The translations under genes were made by a program, and so were the position numbers. Shown piece by piece: positions 14,147 to 23,702 of a stretch of 38,196 bases of DNA. Below the pieces are notes generated by a model. It was given only the letters and a program-made list of their open reading frames with translations. It did no database searches and had not been told where the DNA came from. Position 1 is the stretch's first letter. The number at the start of each line of letters is the position of its first letter. Origin of the DNA: Alphaproteobacteria bacterium (GTDB lineage: Bacteria > Pseudomonadota > Alphaproteobacteria > UBA9655); the NCBI GenBank assembly GCA_013815465.1, contig JACDGE010000015.1:1-38196 (forward strand), read 5' to 3'.

Positions 14147-16149
14147 AACTTTCCATCCACCCAGATGATCGCATTGGCGCTGAATCCCATGAGCCTGAAA
14201 AGAAGAAAAAAACGAAGCGAAAGCCACCATCTCCTCCTCGACCTCCACGCCATAGAAAGAGTATTTCTCTTTGGATGTTAAAATGGTGTTTCATTCTTTT
14301 TATCTGGATTTCCTTTGTAGGCGGATGTGGGGTCTTTTGGTATAGTTACGATTTGCCTGATATTACAAAACTCCAGAAGACGGAAAGGCGACCGAGTCTT
14401 ACAATCTTAGCAAAAGATGGAACAAAATTAGCGACCTATGGGGACCTCCATAGCCAAATGCTGGATATCAAAACGCTTCCGCCCCACATTCCCCAGGCCT
14501 TTTTGGCGATTGAAGATCATCGTTTCTATTCCCATTTCGGAGTGGATCTTATCGGCCTTGTTCGGGCGATTTGGATTAACTATCGGGCAGGTCATGTAGT
14601 GCAGGGAGGCAGTACGATCACCCAGCAGCTGGCCAAAAATTTCCTTCAGTCTCAAGGGCTTTATGGCATTAATGACCGCTCCCTTCGGCGCAAAATTCAA
14701 GAAGCACTTTTAGCTGTTTGGTTAGAGTATAAATTTACTAAAGATCAGATTTTTACCATATACTTAAACCGTGTTTATTTAGGCTCGGGTACTTTCGGAC
14801 TTGGGGCTGCTGCTCAACATTATTTTGGAAAGCACCCTAAAAACCTTACGCTTTATGAAGCAGCCGTCATTGCAGGACTTTTGAAGGCTCCCTCAAAGTA
14901 TTCGCCCTCTAACAATCCTGATCTTGCGGATCAAAGAGCCGCCCAAGTTTTGGGAAACATGGCAAAAGAAGGCTTTATCAGTGAAGACCTCAGGCAAGCA
15001 TCCTTAGCGCTCGCATCTTCAACAGCGAGTCATTTCCGAGGGTCGGCAATTCGATACTTTACGGATTGGGTCGTGGATATTGTACCGAGCTATGTTAAGG
15101 CGGCAGATCAGGATCTCATAATCACCACGACCCTTGATCCAACCCTCCAATCCCTTGCGGAGTCAAAACTTCAAGAGGTGCTAGAAGAACAAGGAAAAGC
15201 CTCGAACATGAGCCAAATGTCGCTCGTTTCTATGACCCATGAAGGAGCCATTCGCGCCCTTGTCGGTGGGGCAGACTACAAGAAAAGCCAGTTTAGCCGG
15301 GTTACTCAAGCCCTCCGCCAACCGGGATCTGCTTTTAAGATGATCCTTTATTTAGCCGCCCTTGAAGCGGGTATGAGTCCCATGGACTGGGTGAGTGATT
15401 TACCGATACGCATTGGATCTTGGACCCCCAAAAATTATAAATATCAATCCCGTGGGCAAATTACACTTCAAGATGCCATGGCTTATTCAGTCAATTCCGT
15501 TAGCGTGCGCCTGGCTCAAAGATTGGGACTTCATCGAATCCATGAAACGGCCCGAAGGTTAGGCATGAACGCCGCTCTTCCTAACAACTTAACGATTGTA
15601 CTGGGAACAGGGGAAACAACAGCTCTTGAATTAACATCCGTTTATGCGGTGATAGCTAGAGGAGGCTTAAGCGTAAAACCCTATGCCATCCTGAAAGTGA
15701 CTGATAGAGAAGGGAGCCCGTTGTATACTTATAAAGCCCCACCCCCTCAACGTCTCGTGGACGCTAAGGTTGCGGCCTCCCTCACGCAAATGATGCATGC
15801 TGTTGTATCTTATGGAACGGGGAAAAAAGCGGCCATTGATCGATTTTGTGCAGGAAAGACAGGAACAACTCAGCTTTACAAAGACTTATGGTTTATTGGT
15901 TTTACGCCTGAACTCGTAACGGGGGTATGGGCTGGAAATGATGACAATACGTCGTTAGATCCCAAGGCAGGGAGCCCATCCGTCAAACTTTGGCGACTTT
16001 TTATGGCTGAAACACCTCGCAGCGTCCCGTCTTTCTATTCGGTAGAACCGAGGGAAACAGTGTCCTCAATGCCTCCGGCAGAGAGAGAAGCGGTGGAACC
16101 TTCAGGCGGTCTTCTCGACCAATTGATTGACGAGTTGTTTGGGGGATGA
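14143..16149 (+). CDS. Class A penicillin-binding protein, PBP1A-type
   Basis: 668 residues. A basic, proline-rich cytosolic tail ([20 protein letters not shown]) is followed by one membrane helix at about 45-68. The glycosyltransferase-51 domain (about 85-260) has [12 protein letters not shown] with catalytic Glu124, [12 protein letters not shown], and the later KIQE and YLNRVYLG motifs. The transpeptidase domain (about 325-620) has SxxK at 396-399 (GSAFK), SxN at 449-451 (YSVN) and KTG at 572-574 (AGKTGTT). It polymerises glycan strands and cross-links peptides at the inner membrane. It is shorter than E. coli PBP1A and lacks the large insert of that protein. It starts in the idi stop. Its 3' end overlaps the convergent tdk gene by 48 bp. 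Confidence 0.94.
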   Translation: MKLSIHPDDRIGAESHEPEKKKKTKRKPPSPPRPPRHRKSISLWMLKWCFILFIWISFVGGCGVFWYSYDLPDITKLQKTERRPSLTILAKDGTKLATYGDLHSQMLDIKTLPPHIPQAFLAIEDHRFYSHFGVDLIGLVRAIWINYRAGHVVQGGSTITQQLAKNFLQSQGLYGINDRSLRRKIQEALLAVWLEYKFTKDQIFTIYLNRVYLGSGTFGLGAAAQHYFGKHPKNLTLYEAAVIAGLLKAPSKYSPSNNPDLADQRAAQVLGNMAKEGFISEDLRQASLALASSTASHFRGSAIRYFTDWVVDIVPSYVKAADQDLIITTTLDPTLQSLAESKLQEVLEEQGKASNMSQMSLVSMTHEGAIRALVGGADYKKSQFSRVTQALRQPGSAFKMILYLAALEAGMSPMDWVSDLPIRIGSWTPKNYKYQSRGQITLQDAMAYSVNSVSVRLAQRLGLHRIHETARRLGMNAALPNNLTIVLGTGETTALELTSVYAVIARGGLSVKPYAILKVTDREGSPLYTYKAPPPQRLVDAKVAASLTQMMHAVVSYGTGKKAAIDRFCAGKTGTTQLYKDLWFIGFTPELVTGVWAGNDDNTSLDPKAGSPSVKLWRLFMAETPRSVPSFYSVEPRETVSSMPPAEREAVEPSGGLLDQLIDELFGG

Positions 16150-16722
16150 GAGTTCTCCCGTCATAAAGTGCTTGCGGCAAAGGGCGATATAGCGGTCATT
16201 CCCACCAATTTCAATTTGCTGACCCTCCCGCAGAATTTTGCCGGACTCATCAATGCGGGGGTTCATGGTGGCTTTGCGTCCACAATGACAAATGGTTTTT
16301 ATTTCAGATAATTCATCGGCCCAAGCCAATAAATATTTACTCCCTTCAAAAGGCTCCCCCATAAAATCGGACCTGAGTCCATATGCAAGGACCGGAATTT
16401 TGAGCTCGTCCACGATCCGTGTCAACTGCAAAACTTGAGGTTTCGTGAGGAATTGCGCTTCATCTATCAGCATGCAACTGACAAGGATTGTTTCGGTAAC
16501 TTCACGTGCATAATCAAAAAAATCGAATGTGGATTCAAAGGCATGAGCCTCTGCCACAAGACCAATACGTGAAGCAATGATTCCCTGTTCATGGCGTGTA
16601 TCTATGGAGGGAAGAAAGAGCAATGTTTCCATGCCCCGTTCTTGGTAATTGTAATTGGATTGCAGGAGAGTCGTGGTTTTTCCTGCATTCATTGCAGAAT
16701 AATAAAAGTGAAGTTTTGCCAT
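16102..16722 (-). CDS. tdk: Thymidine kinase, type II
   Basis: 206 residues, usual for the bacterial TK1-like family. It phosphorylates thymidine with ATP in the salvage pathway. Walker A lies in [12 protein letters not shown] (9-20), Walker B and the catalytic Glu in LIDEAQF (85-91). A lasso region with zinc ligands follows: CHCG (145-148), then YIALCRKHF (178-186). The start has AGGG about 9 nt upstream. Its last 48 bp overlap the convergent PBP gene, so each mRNA can base-pair with the other's 3' end. A salvage kinase fits a bacterium that takes nucleosides from a host. Confidence 0.95.
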   Translation of the reverse strand: MAKLHFYYSAMNAGKTTTLLQSNYNYQERGMETLLFLPSIDTRHEQGIIASRIGLVAEAHAFESTFDFFDYAREVTETILVSCMLIDEAQFLTKPQVLQLTRIVDELKIPVLAYGLRSDFMGEPFEGSKYLLAWADELSEIKTICHCGRKATMNPRIDESGKILREGQQIEIGGNDRYIALCRKHFMTGELSSPKQLVNQLVEKTA

Positions 16723-16794
16723 AGGTGTGCCCTTTTGAATAGCAGATAATGCTTATTTCTTTATAACTCTATGATAGGGTTGGCAAGAAGTAAT

Positions 16795-18009
16795 TTAAGC
16801 TTTTTCCGCACCCGGCTCAGGTTTTCCGATCCATGCTTGGGCGTAAGTCCATACCCTTTCATAGGTACGGCAGAGAGCAGCATTGCCCAACACATTACAG
16901 CTGGTGACCAAGGGATCCAGAATCACATTAAGGGCTAAAATAAGGGCAATCATTTCCCCATTAAAGTTAAGGTATGTTTCATAGATGGGCAACATCACAA
17001 AGATAGCTCCTCCTTGAAAACCAGCGGTTGCAAAGCGGGCTAAGGTAAAGACAATACTAAAATGCACCCATGTCATCAGATCTGGAGAAGAAACAAAAAA
17101 ATTCTTATAAATTAAAAAGCATAAGAACGTGTTCGTGATGCAGTCACCAATTTGCTGAATATTGGTTGTTGCAGGAATAAGGGCTTTTGCTAAGTCAGGA
17201 TTTCGAAGAGTTTTGGCCGTTCCCTCAATTGTCCAAGGCATGGTTGAGAGGCTACATCCTGAGGTGAAAGCGATGAATCCCACAGGGAGAAGATTTTTCA
17301 TGTTAACGAATGCGCTCCTGATCGATCCTCCCGTACCTAATATAAAGAGAAGCACAAGATAGACGATCAAAAATAAGGCGAGCCAAAGGACGATAATGCC
17401 ATAGTAACTCACAACGTGAAAAAGGAGTTCCGTTTGATGCATTTGGGCGACAAATCCCAAAATATATAGGGGAATAAGGCGAGCGAACCAACGGGCCAAT
17501 ACCCACTCCATTACCCCTTTCCCCCGATTAATAAAGTTTTTTAGAGGAGTGCTTAGGTCGAATGCCCCGCTGCCTCCTAAGACGAGTCCCAACATAGCGC
17601 CCTTATCCGCACCCCACCACGAAGGACGGATGAAAGGCAAGCGCCAGAAAGCTTTAAAATCACTTTCTATGGTCATGGATTGGAAGGGGGGTAAAAAATC
17701 AGCAACGCTATGGGCGCTCAGGTAAGCGTACCACACGCTGCTAAAGTTTGAAGTACCTTCTAAAACAAGCAAAATCAAGACAAAAAGAGGGGCTCGACGC
17801 TCAAAAGACTGAACCGTATGGGCAATAAAAAAACAAACTGCGAAGGGCATACTCCAGAGAAGAACGTCTTTAATAAATAAACTAATTGTATAAAATAGCT
17901 GGTGAACTGTTAATGGTAAATAAGCGGCAAGAAATGTATACAAAGTCAGAACGAGGAGAACTTGGATGCTTCTTTGTTGTAAAAGTTTAAATATTTTTGA
18001 ATATACCAT
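16795..18009 (-). CDS. Dicarboxylate/amino-acid:cation symporter (DAACS/SDF family)
   Basis: 404 residues from the ATG at 18009. A longer frame from 18057 is possible, but the first transmembrane region follows the shorter start. It is an inner-membrane protein with about eight hydrophobic spans and re-entrant hairpin regions. The SDF-family core is recognisable: FTSGCSLSTMPWTIEGTAKT (the serine-rich HP1 loop), then IPATTNIQQIGDC (the NMDGT-like helix, changed to NIQQIGD), and a late DPLVTSCNVLGN region. The family imports glutamate, aspartate or C4-dicarboxylates with Na+ or H+. The motifs are divergent, so the substrate cannot be named. Import of host amino acids or organic acids would suit an intracellular bacterium. 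Confidence 0.85.
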   Translation of the reverse strand: MVYSKIFKLLQQRSIQVLLVLTLYTFLAAYLPLTVHQLFYTISLFIKDVLLWSMPFAVCFFIAHTVQSFERRAPLFVLILLVLEGTSNFSSVWYAYLSAHSVADFLPPFQSMTIESDFKAFWRLPFIRPSWWGADKGAMLGLVLGGSGAFDLSTPLKNFINRGKGVMEWVLARWFARLIPLYILGFVAQMHQTELLFHVVSYYGIIVLWLALFLIVYLVLLFILGTGGSIRSAFVNMKNLLPVGFIAFTSGCSLSTMPWTIEGTAKTLRNPDLAKALIPATTNIQQIGDCITNTFLCFLIYKNFFVSSPDLMTWVHFSIVFTLARFATAGFQGGAIFVMLPIYETYLNFNGEMIALILALNVILDPLVTSCNVLGNAALCRTYERVWTYAQAWIGKPEPGAEKA

Positions 18010-18163
18010 GCGCCCCCATAGTTCAAAAAAACTATTATAGCATGCATGGTGCTCCACGATGGTCTTGATGTCAATATTGTTTCTTGGTTACTTTTAGCGC
18101 CTGTGGGGCGGTTGAAGGTCACCCCCCGTCGTCATCCCTGAATTTAGAAATTCTTATCCGAAT

Positions 18164-18180
18164 CCCGGATTAAATCCGGG
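18164..18180. repeat. Perfect CCCGG palindrome
   Basis: CCCGGATTAAATCCGGG is a perfect 7-bp inverted repeat with a 3-nt loop. It belongs to the repeat cluster at 18130-18425. Confidence 0.6.
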
Positions 18181-18216
18181 TGAGACAATAGGATTTCTTA
18201 ACATCCGGGAAGATGG

Positions 18217-18264
18217 TATGGACTTCGTCCATAGGATTAGATCCCGGCTCAAGGCCGGGATGAC
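18217..18264 (+). repeat. Composite palindromic repeat, copy A
   Basis: A TATGGAC...GTCCATA dyad (about 18217-18233) is followed by the 24-bp ATCCCGGCTCAAGGCCGGGA-TGAC unit (18241-18264). The same two parts appear inverted at 18347-18421. Confidence 0.65.
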
Positions 18265-18346
18265 AGATGAGAGTGTGGAGACCCAACAACAACCACTGTC
18301 CGCATGGAACAACTGCTTGATTATTGAAACAAAAAATCTTGACATT

Positions 18347-18421
18347 GTCATCCCGGCCTTGAGCCGGGATCTAAAAAATATTCTGACTCAGTCCAAACCA
18401 TCATATGGACTATGTCCATAT
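18347..18421 (-). repeat. Composite palindromic repeat, copy B (inverted)
   Basis: The 24 bases at 18347-18370 are the exact reverse complement of 18241-18264. They are followed by the perfect dyad ATATGGAC-TAT-GTCCATAT (18403-18421), the partner of the TATGGAC dyad of copy A. The pair of inverted copies could fold into a large stem with about 80 bp between. Confidence 0.65.
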
Positions 18422-18450
18422 ATGACGACTAAGTGGTTGCCACACGACTC

Positions 18451-18774
18451 CTAATCGTCCCGTGAAACCGGCTCAATGCCCACAACAGCTTCATCTCCCC
18501 CAAAATCAGAGGTGTCTTCGAGCAAATCATCGCTTTCGCTAAGGGGCGTTAAGTCTTCTTCGAGATCAAGCTCTAAAACTACCTCCAACTCTTCCACAAC
18601 CGGCTGTGCCTTGGACTCAGATAAAGGGGGACGCCCTCTCCGCTTTTTAATCAATGTATCAGGATCAAATATGATCTCACATTTTGGACACGTGATCGGT
18701 TGACGATGCATATCATAAAAACGTGTGCTGCAACTTTGGCAAATTCTTTTGGTGCCCCATTCAGGTTTGGACAT
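18451..18774 (-). CDS. TIGR02300-family zinc-ribbon protein
   Basis: 107 residues. The N-terminus matches the alphaproteobacterial TIGR02300 family: EWGTKRICQSCSTRFYDMHR, then ITCPKCEIIFDPD. Two CxxC pairs (Cys12/Cys15 and Cys29/Cys32) make a zinc ribbon. Next comes an AT-hook-like KKRRGRPPL and a long acidic tail rich in Glu, Asp and Ser, which varies in the family. The function is unknown; the ribbon plus AT-hook suggests contact with nucleic acid. AAGGAA lies 10 nt before the ATG. It is divergent from cmk; in relatives this gene is often near cmk or aroA. Confidence 0.88.
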   Translation of the reverse strand: MSKPEWGTKRICQSCSTRFYDMHRQPITCPKCEIIFDPDTLIKKRRGRPPLSESKAQPVVEELEVVLELDLEEDLTPLSESDDLLEDTSDFGGDEAVVGIEPVSRDD

Positions 18775-18925
18775 GACGGTAGAGTTCCTTCTCTTGTTAA
18801 ATGCAACTTCGCTTTGTCATGACTTTAAGATTCTGTCAATATGTTGATGCTATTTTTGTCGATTTTTTTTTCAAACTTGGGTAGTGTCAGGATGATTTTA
18901 TATAATTAAGAAAAGTTCTCACAGG

Positions 18926-19019
18926 CGTCATTGCGAACCCATCCTCGCGAAAGTGGGGAACGGAGTGAAGCAATCCAGAGCCACACATTACTGGATGGCT
19001 TTGCTCTGCTCGTAACGAC
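18926..19019. repeat. About 95-bp imperfect palindromic repeat (GTCATTGCGA family)
   Basis: The ends CGTCATTGCGAAC and TGCTCGTAACGAC are inverted copies. Inside, GAAGCAATCCAG pairs with CTGGATGGCTTTGC. The whole could form a long hairpin just upstream of cmk. A partial copy, GTCATTGCGAAGCCACACG, lies at 34698-34716, where it supplies the last codons of the LuxR-type gene. Confidence 0.7.
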
Positions 19020-19050
19020 AACTGGAAGATGAAGAAAGGCAAATATTTCA

Positions 19051-19722
19051 ATGGACAAGACATCATTCATAATCATTACGGTAGATGGGCCTGCAGGAGC
19101 AGGGAAAGGCACATTAGCCGCGCGCCTTGCTCAAATTTATTCCTTAGATTTTCTGGATACGGGCCTCTTATATCGTGCCGTTGCTTTAAAGATGTTAGAA
19201 AGCGGAGAAGATTTTAATGATAAGGAGGCAGCGTTAAGGGCTGTGCTCCTTTTAAACAGCGATGATTTAATAAATCCAAGTTTAAGGAATGAAGCCATAG
19301 GGAGTGGTGCCTCCATCATTGCCGTTTTTCCCGAAGTTAGATCTGCTCTTCTCGCGTTTCAAAGGAATTTTGCAAGCAATCCTTCTCCCGGCAAGCAGGG
19401 GGTCATTTTAGATGGTCGGGACATTGGTCTTGTTATCTTGCCCGAAGCACCCTGTAAGATTTTTGTCACAGCTTCTCCTGAAGTGAGAGCTGAACGGCGA
19501 CTCAAAGAGTTGCATCAAAAAAAGATTTATAGTACATTCGAATTGATTCTTGAGGATATGGAAGAACGGGATACGCGGGATCGGATGAGAAAAATTTCTC
19601 CTTTACGTCCCGCTAAAGACGCGTTTATTCTTGATACCACAGGGCTTAACTTGCAAGATGTTGTTGAAAAGGCATCTTTTTTTGTGGATTCCATCTATCC
19701 TCAGGCTCATAAGAATCAATAG
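19051..19722 (+). CDS. cmk: Cytidylate kinase
   Basis: 223 residues, normal for Cmk. It converts CMP and dCMP to the diphosphates with ATP. The P-loop is at 12-19 (VDGPAGAGKGTLA). FLDTGLLYRAVAL is the Cmk-specific substrate region (SGxxYR in most family members). VILDGRDIGLVILPEA and the RxxDRxRxxxPL lid (RDTRDRMRKISPLRPAKDAF) are all present. It precedes rpsA by 90 bp, the conserved cmk-rpsA order of proteobacteria, and probably shares its transcript. The ribosome site is weak (AAAGG, 12 nt away). A large palindromic repeat lies just upstream. Confidence 0.95.
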   Translation: MDKTSFIIITVDGPAGAGKGTLAARLAQIYSLDFLDTGLLYRAVALKMLESGEDFNDKEAALRAVLLLNSDDLINPSLRNEAIGSGASIIAVFPEVRSALLAFQRNFASNPSPGKQGVILDGRDIGLVILPEAPCKIFVTASPEVRAERRLKELHQKKIYSTFELILEDMEERDTRDRMRKISPLRPAKDAFILDTTGLNLQDVVEKASFFVDSIYPQAHKNQ

Positions 19723-19812
19723 AAAATCGGCATTTCTATTCTCTTCAACACTTTAACCCCATCATTCTTTATGGGCCGAGCATAGAGAATATGTTTTAAG
19801 GAAAATTTATTA

Positions 19813-21699
19813 ATGACACAACAGACCTCTTTATCTGGAGGAGTTTCTTCTCTGGAGCCAGAAAATTTTCAAGCCCTATTGGAAGAATCATTTGGGCAAG
19901 CCGAAAGTCTGGAAGGCCGCGTTATCAAAGGAAAAATCATTGCAATTGAAAATGATGTGGCAATTATTGATGTAGGCTTAAAGTCCGAAGGCCGCATCCC
20001 CATAAAAGAATTTACCGCCTCTGGTATGGAAGCTTCTTTGATTATAGGGGATACAATTGATGTTTTCTTAGAACGTCTTGAAGACAAGAATGGGGAAACC
20101 GTTCTCTCTTACGAAAAAGCGCGCAGGGAAGCAGCTTGGAAACAGCTGGAAGTCCTCCACGAAAAAAATGAGCATGTTGATGGCGTGATCTTTGGCCGCG
20201 TAAAAGGTGGATTCACGGTTGATATTATGGGGGCAATTGCCTTTTTGCCCGGAAGCCAAGTCGATATTCGCCCCGTACGAGATGTGTCTCCTTTAATTGG
20301 CATTTCTCAACCCTTCCAGATTTTGAAAATGGATCGCAGCCGCGGAAACATCGTTGTTTCAAGAAGAGCTGTTCTTGAAGAATCCCGTGCAGAAGCACGG
20401 ACTGAACTTGTTTCACGTCTTGAAGAAGGACAAATCCTTGAGGGAATCGTTAAAAATATTACTGACTATGGCGCCTTTATTGATTTAGGAGGAGTTGATG
20501 GCCTTCTTCACGTGACGGATATTGCATGGCATCGTGTCAATCATCCTTCGGAGGTCCTCACAGTTGGGCAACCGATAAAGGTCCAAATCATTCGTTTTAA
20601 TCCTGAAAATCAACGTATTTCCTTAGGCATGAAACAACTTGAAAACGACCCTTGGGCAGGCGCTGAGGCAAAATATCCCGTAGGTATGAAACTTACAGGA
20701 CGCGTCACTAATATTGCGGAGTATGGTGCATTTGTTGAGCTTGAATCAGGAATTGAAGGACTTGTCCATGTGACCGAGATGAGCTGGACAAAGAAAAATA
20801 TGCCTCCAGGAAAAATTGTTTCTACAAGTCAGGAAGTTGAAGTCATGATTCTTGATATTGACGCGTCAAAACGTCGTATTAGTCTTGGCATGAAGCAATG
20901 TATTCCTAACCCTTGGGCTGAACTTCAAGAAAGATACACAATTGGTTCAGAAATTGAGGGTGAGATCAAAAATATTACCGAATTCGGTCTTTTGGTCGAA
21001 CTTTCGGATGATATTGATGGGACAGTCCATATGTCAGATCTTTCTTGGGATCAATCTGGTGAGGAAGCCATTCAAAGCTATAAAAAGGGAATGAAAGTTC
21101 GCGCAAAAATTTTGGATATTGATCCTAAAAAAGAACGGGTCAGCCTTGGGATTAAACAACTCACGGGTGATCCTTTTGACGAAAGCATTTCTGGATTTAA
21201 GAAAGGCTCTGTTGTCACTTGCGAAGTCACATCTGTCCTTGAGACAGGCATTGAAGTCAGTTTAGCTGGAGGCCTTACGGGCTTTATCCGAAAAAATGAA
21301 CTTTCTCGAGACAGGGCAGAACAACGTCCTTCTCGTTTTGCAGTAAAGGAAAAGGTTGATGCAAAAATCACCCAAATTGATAGACCCAATCGGAAAATAA
21401 CCCTTTCTATCAAAGCACGCGAGACAGAAGAAGAACGCCAAGCTATGACAGAATACGGCTCTACGGACAGTGGCGCGAGCTTGGGTGATATTTTGGGAGC
21501 AGCTCTTCAGCAAGTCAAAGAGAAGAAAAATGTTTCTGAACCTTCATCAGAAGCAGCAGCTAAAAAGCCTGCAAAAGAAAAGGCAGCTCCTAAAAAGAAA
21601 GAAGAAACTAAGAAGGTAGAAGCTAAAAAAGCCGAAACTGAAAATGACGAAAAGCCTAAAAAAGAAAAAGTGAAGAAAGCTGAAGCTACGGAAGAGTAG
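19813..21699 (+). CDS. rpsA: 30S ribosomal protein S1
   Basis: 628 residues. Six S1 (OB-fold) RNA-binding repeats run from about 36 to 530. The repeats at about 204-446 share ITDYGAFIDLGGVDGLLHVT-like cores and end with RISLGMKQ-like strands. The first two repeats are the divergent ribosome-binding ones. S1 binds mRNA leaders and sits on protein S2 of the 30S subunit. The C-terminal about 90 residues are an Ala-, Lys- and Glu-rich low-complexity tail (AAAKKPAKEKAAPKKKEETK), longer than in E. coli S1 and probably disordered. It follows cmk. A small CCCAT...ATGGG hairpin sits in the leader (about 19757-19774). Confidence 0.97.
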   Translation: MTQQTSLSGGVSSLEPENFQALLEESFGQAESLEGRVIKGKIIAIENDVAIIDVGLKSEGRIPIKEFTASGMEASLIIGDTIDVFLERLEDKNGETVLSYEKARREAAWKQLEVLHEKNEHVDGVIFGRVKGGFTVDIMGAIAFLPGSQVDIRPVRDVSPLIGISQPFQILKMDRSRGNIVVSRRAVLEESRAEARTELVSRLEEGQILEGIVKNITDYGAFIDLGGVDGLLHVTDIAWHRVNHPSEVLTVGQPIKVQIIRFNPENQRISLGMKQLENDPWAGAEAKYPVGMKLTGRVTNIAEYGAFVELESGIEGLVHVTEMSWTKKNMPPGKIVSTSQEVEVMILDIDASKRRISLGMKQCIPNPWAELQERYTIGSEIEGEIKNITEFGLLVELSDDIDGTVHMSDLSWDQSGEEAIQSYKKGMKVRAKILDIDPKKERVSLGIKQLTGDPFDESISGFKKGSVVTCEVTSVLETGIEVSLAGGLTGFIRKNELSRDRAEQRPSRFAVKEKVDAKITQIDRPNRKITLSIKARETEEERQAMTEYGSTDSGASLGDILGAALQQVKEKKNVSEPSSEAAAKKPAKEKAAPKKKEETKKVEAKKAETENDEKPKKEKVKKAEATEE

Positions 21700-21709
21700 C
21701 GCGTTCAGT

Positions 21710-21805
21710 GATCAGTAATTAGTGGTCGGTAATCAGATAGTTCTTGAAACTAGAGCGCCTAAGCTCTGTCTCAATGGTATATCTGGCAACTGACCACTAA
21801 CGACT
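21710..21805. repeat. Inverted repeat between rpsA and recJ
   Basis: TTAGTGGTCGGTAATCAG (about 21719) and CTGACCACTAACGACTAG (about 21788) are imperfect inverted copies. They could form a hairpin that ends the rpsA transcript or be a dispersed repeat. There is no U-tract. Confidence 0.4.
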
Positions 21806-21839
21806 AGAAGTCTCTCCCCAAATCATCTATGCTTGATCC

Positions 21840-23618
21840 ATGAAAGAAGTATGCTCCCAGTCCTTGTTAGAGAAACGTTGGCTTTTGCGAGCCTATGAGG
21901 AAACGCAAGTTCTTACTTTCATCCAAAAACTTGAGCTCTCTCCCACACTTGCGCGGCTTTTGGCCATGCGGAAAGTGGATCTGGACTCAGCCCCTCTTTT
22001 TCTAGAACCCTCCCTACGAAGCCATCTACCGGACCCCCTTCTTTTAAAGGATATGGACAAGGCCGTTGATCGTCTTTTAAAGGCGATTACAATGCAGGAA
22101 AAAATTTTGATATGGGGAGATTATGATGTGGATGGCGCCACCTCTAGCGCCCTTCTATGTCGGTTTTTCCGGGCCTTAAACTTACCCGTCTCCATTTATA
22201 TCCCTGATCGGATTAAGGAAGGCTATGGTCCCAATATCCGGGGAATCGAAAAATTTAAAGCCCAAGGTTACACGGTCATGATCGCTGTCGATTGTGGAAC
22301 GACCTCTTTTGACGCTTTAGAGACCGCCGTTGGTATGGATGTCATCGTTTTGGATCATCATAGTGCGGAGGCAAAACTTCCCGCGGCCCACGCTATTGTG
22401 AATCCTAACCGCCTGGATGAGAGGGAGGAGGCTACAAAACTTTTTGGTCATTTAGCAGCCGTTGGGATTTCTTTTTTGTGCGTAGTAGCTCTGAACCGAG
22501 CCTTGAGACAAGCGGGTTTTTATAATGCCATTAAAGAGCCTAAACTTCTCGAGCTTCTGGATTTGGTGGCCCTCGGCACCGTCTGTGATGTGATGCCCCT
22601 AACGGGATTGAATCGCACGTTTGTTGCCCAAGGTCTTAAGGTGATGGCAGGGCGGAAAAACATTGGTTTGAGAGCGCTTGCGGATAGGGCAGGGGCGGAT
22701 GAAGCCCCCACCCCTTACCATTTGGGATTTATCCTTGGTCCCCGTATTAATGCCGGAGGGCGTGTAGGAGAATCGTTTTTGGGCGCGCGGCTTCTCTCAA
22801 CGGACAATGAGCAAGAAGCTTTTGAAATAGCTCAAAAGCTTGAACATTATAACCAAGAGCGCCGTCTTTTAGAGGCAGAAGTACAAGATCAAGCCTTTCT
22901 CCAAGTCGATCCAGAGGCCGCAGCGATCATTGTTGATCACGAGGATTGGCACGAAGGGGTTATAGGGATTGTTGCAGGACGTCTTAAAGAAAAATTTCAT
23001 AAACCCACAGCTGTTATTGCATGGAATAAGGAAGGCATTGGAAAAGCCTCTGCGCGCTCTATCCCTGGCTTTGATTTCGGCAGGATTATTCATAAGGCTC
23101 ACCATTTAGGGCTTATTTTAGGGGGTGGGGGCCATGGAATGGCTGCAGGCTTTTCCTTGACCAAGGACCATCTGCCCCTCTTAAAAAATTATCTAACAGA
23201 GGAGCTTGAACGCCTGAATAAGGAAGTGGATTTAAAGCCAGTTTTGCTTTGTGACGGCTATCTTGACCTGCGGTCCATTACTATGGAGCTGATGGAGGAA
23301 ATAAAGGTTCTCTCCCCCTTTGGCATGGGCAATCCCAGCCCGAAATTTATTTTTACGGATGTCATGGTTCAATCCTATCAGTTGATAAAAGATCAACACC
23401 TTCGCTGCCGTTTCTCCCAAGGGGATGGCGTCTTCATAGAGGGGATGGGATTTCGCCTTAAGGATACCTTTCTTGGAAAAATCTTAATGGATGGAAGCCG
23501 GCGGCCGCTTGATCTGATTGCTTCTCCAAAGGTTGATACTTGGGGAGGCAAAACAAAAATAACGTTAATGATAGAAGATGCGACTTTTGGCTCAGTTCCA
23601 CTGCGAGAGGTTGGATAG
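21840..23618 (+). CDS. recJ: Single-stranded-DNA-specific exonuclease RecJ
   Basis: 592 residues, near the usual 560-600. RecJ degrades single-stranded DNA 5' to 3' in recombination and mismatch repair. DHH-phosphoesterase motifs are intact: motif I IWGDYDVDGATSSAL (Asp94, Asp96, Asp98), motif II AVDCGT, and motif III VLDHHSAE, followed by LLDLVALGTVCDVMPL. The DHHA1 part has GPRINAGGRVGESFLGARLL and the GGGGHGMAAGFSL motif that binds DNA. A C-terminal OB domain follows (LSPFGMGNPSPKFIF). The ribosome site is poor, so the start is chosen by reach of homology and is slightly uncertain. Confidence 0.95.
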   Translation: MKEVCSQSLLEKRWLLRAYEETQVLTFIQKLELSPTLARLLAMRKVDLDSAPLFLEPSLRSHLPDPLLLKDMDKAVDRLLKAITMQEKILIWGDYDVDGATSSALLCRFFRALNLPVSIYIPDRIKEGYGPNIRGIEKFKAQGYTVMIAVDCGTTSFDALETAVGMDVIVLDHHSAEAKLPAAHAIVNPNRLDEREEATKLFGHLAAVGISFLCVVALNRALRQAGFYNAIKEPKLLELLDLVALGTVCDVMPLTGLNRTFVAQGLKVMAGRKNIGLRALADRAGADEAPTPYHLGFILGPRINAGGRVGESFLGARLLSTDNEQEAFEIAQKLEHYNQERRLLEAEVQDQAFLQVDPEAAAIIVDHEDWHEGVIGIVAGRLKEKFHKPTAVIAWNKEGIGKASARSIPGFDFGRIIHKAHHLGLILGGGGHGMAAGFSLTKDHLPLLKNYLTEELERLNKEVDLKPVLLCDGYLDLRSITMELMEEIKVLSPFGMGNPSPKFIFTDVMVQSYQLIKDQHLRCRFSQGDGVFIEGMGFRLKDTFLGKILMDGSRRPLDLIASPKVDTWGGKTKITLMIEDATFGSVPLREVG

Positions 23619-23702
23619 CAATAAACAAAAAGTAAAATCGCAATAGTTTGTTTCCAAATAAACTTTATTATTTAAATAAATAAATGAAATGATTAATGAA
23701 AA

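Noticed and set aside
16795-18009. Assigning the symporter to glutamate transport (gltP)
   Set aside because: The substrate-site motifs (NMDGT, SSxA) are altered, so only the family can be named.
21078-21413. 111-codon frame antisense to rpsA
   Set aside because: It is a shadow of the S1 repeats with no supporting motif.
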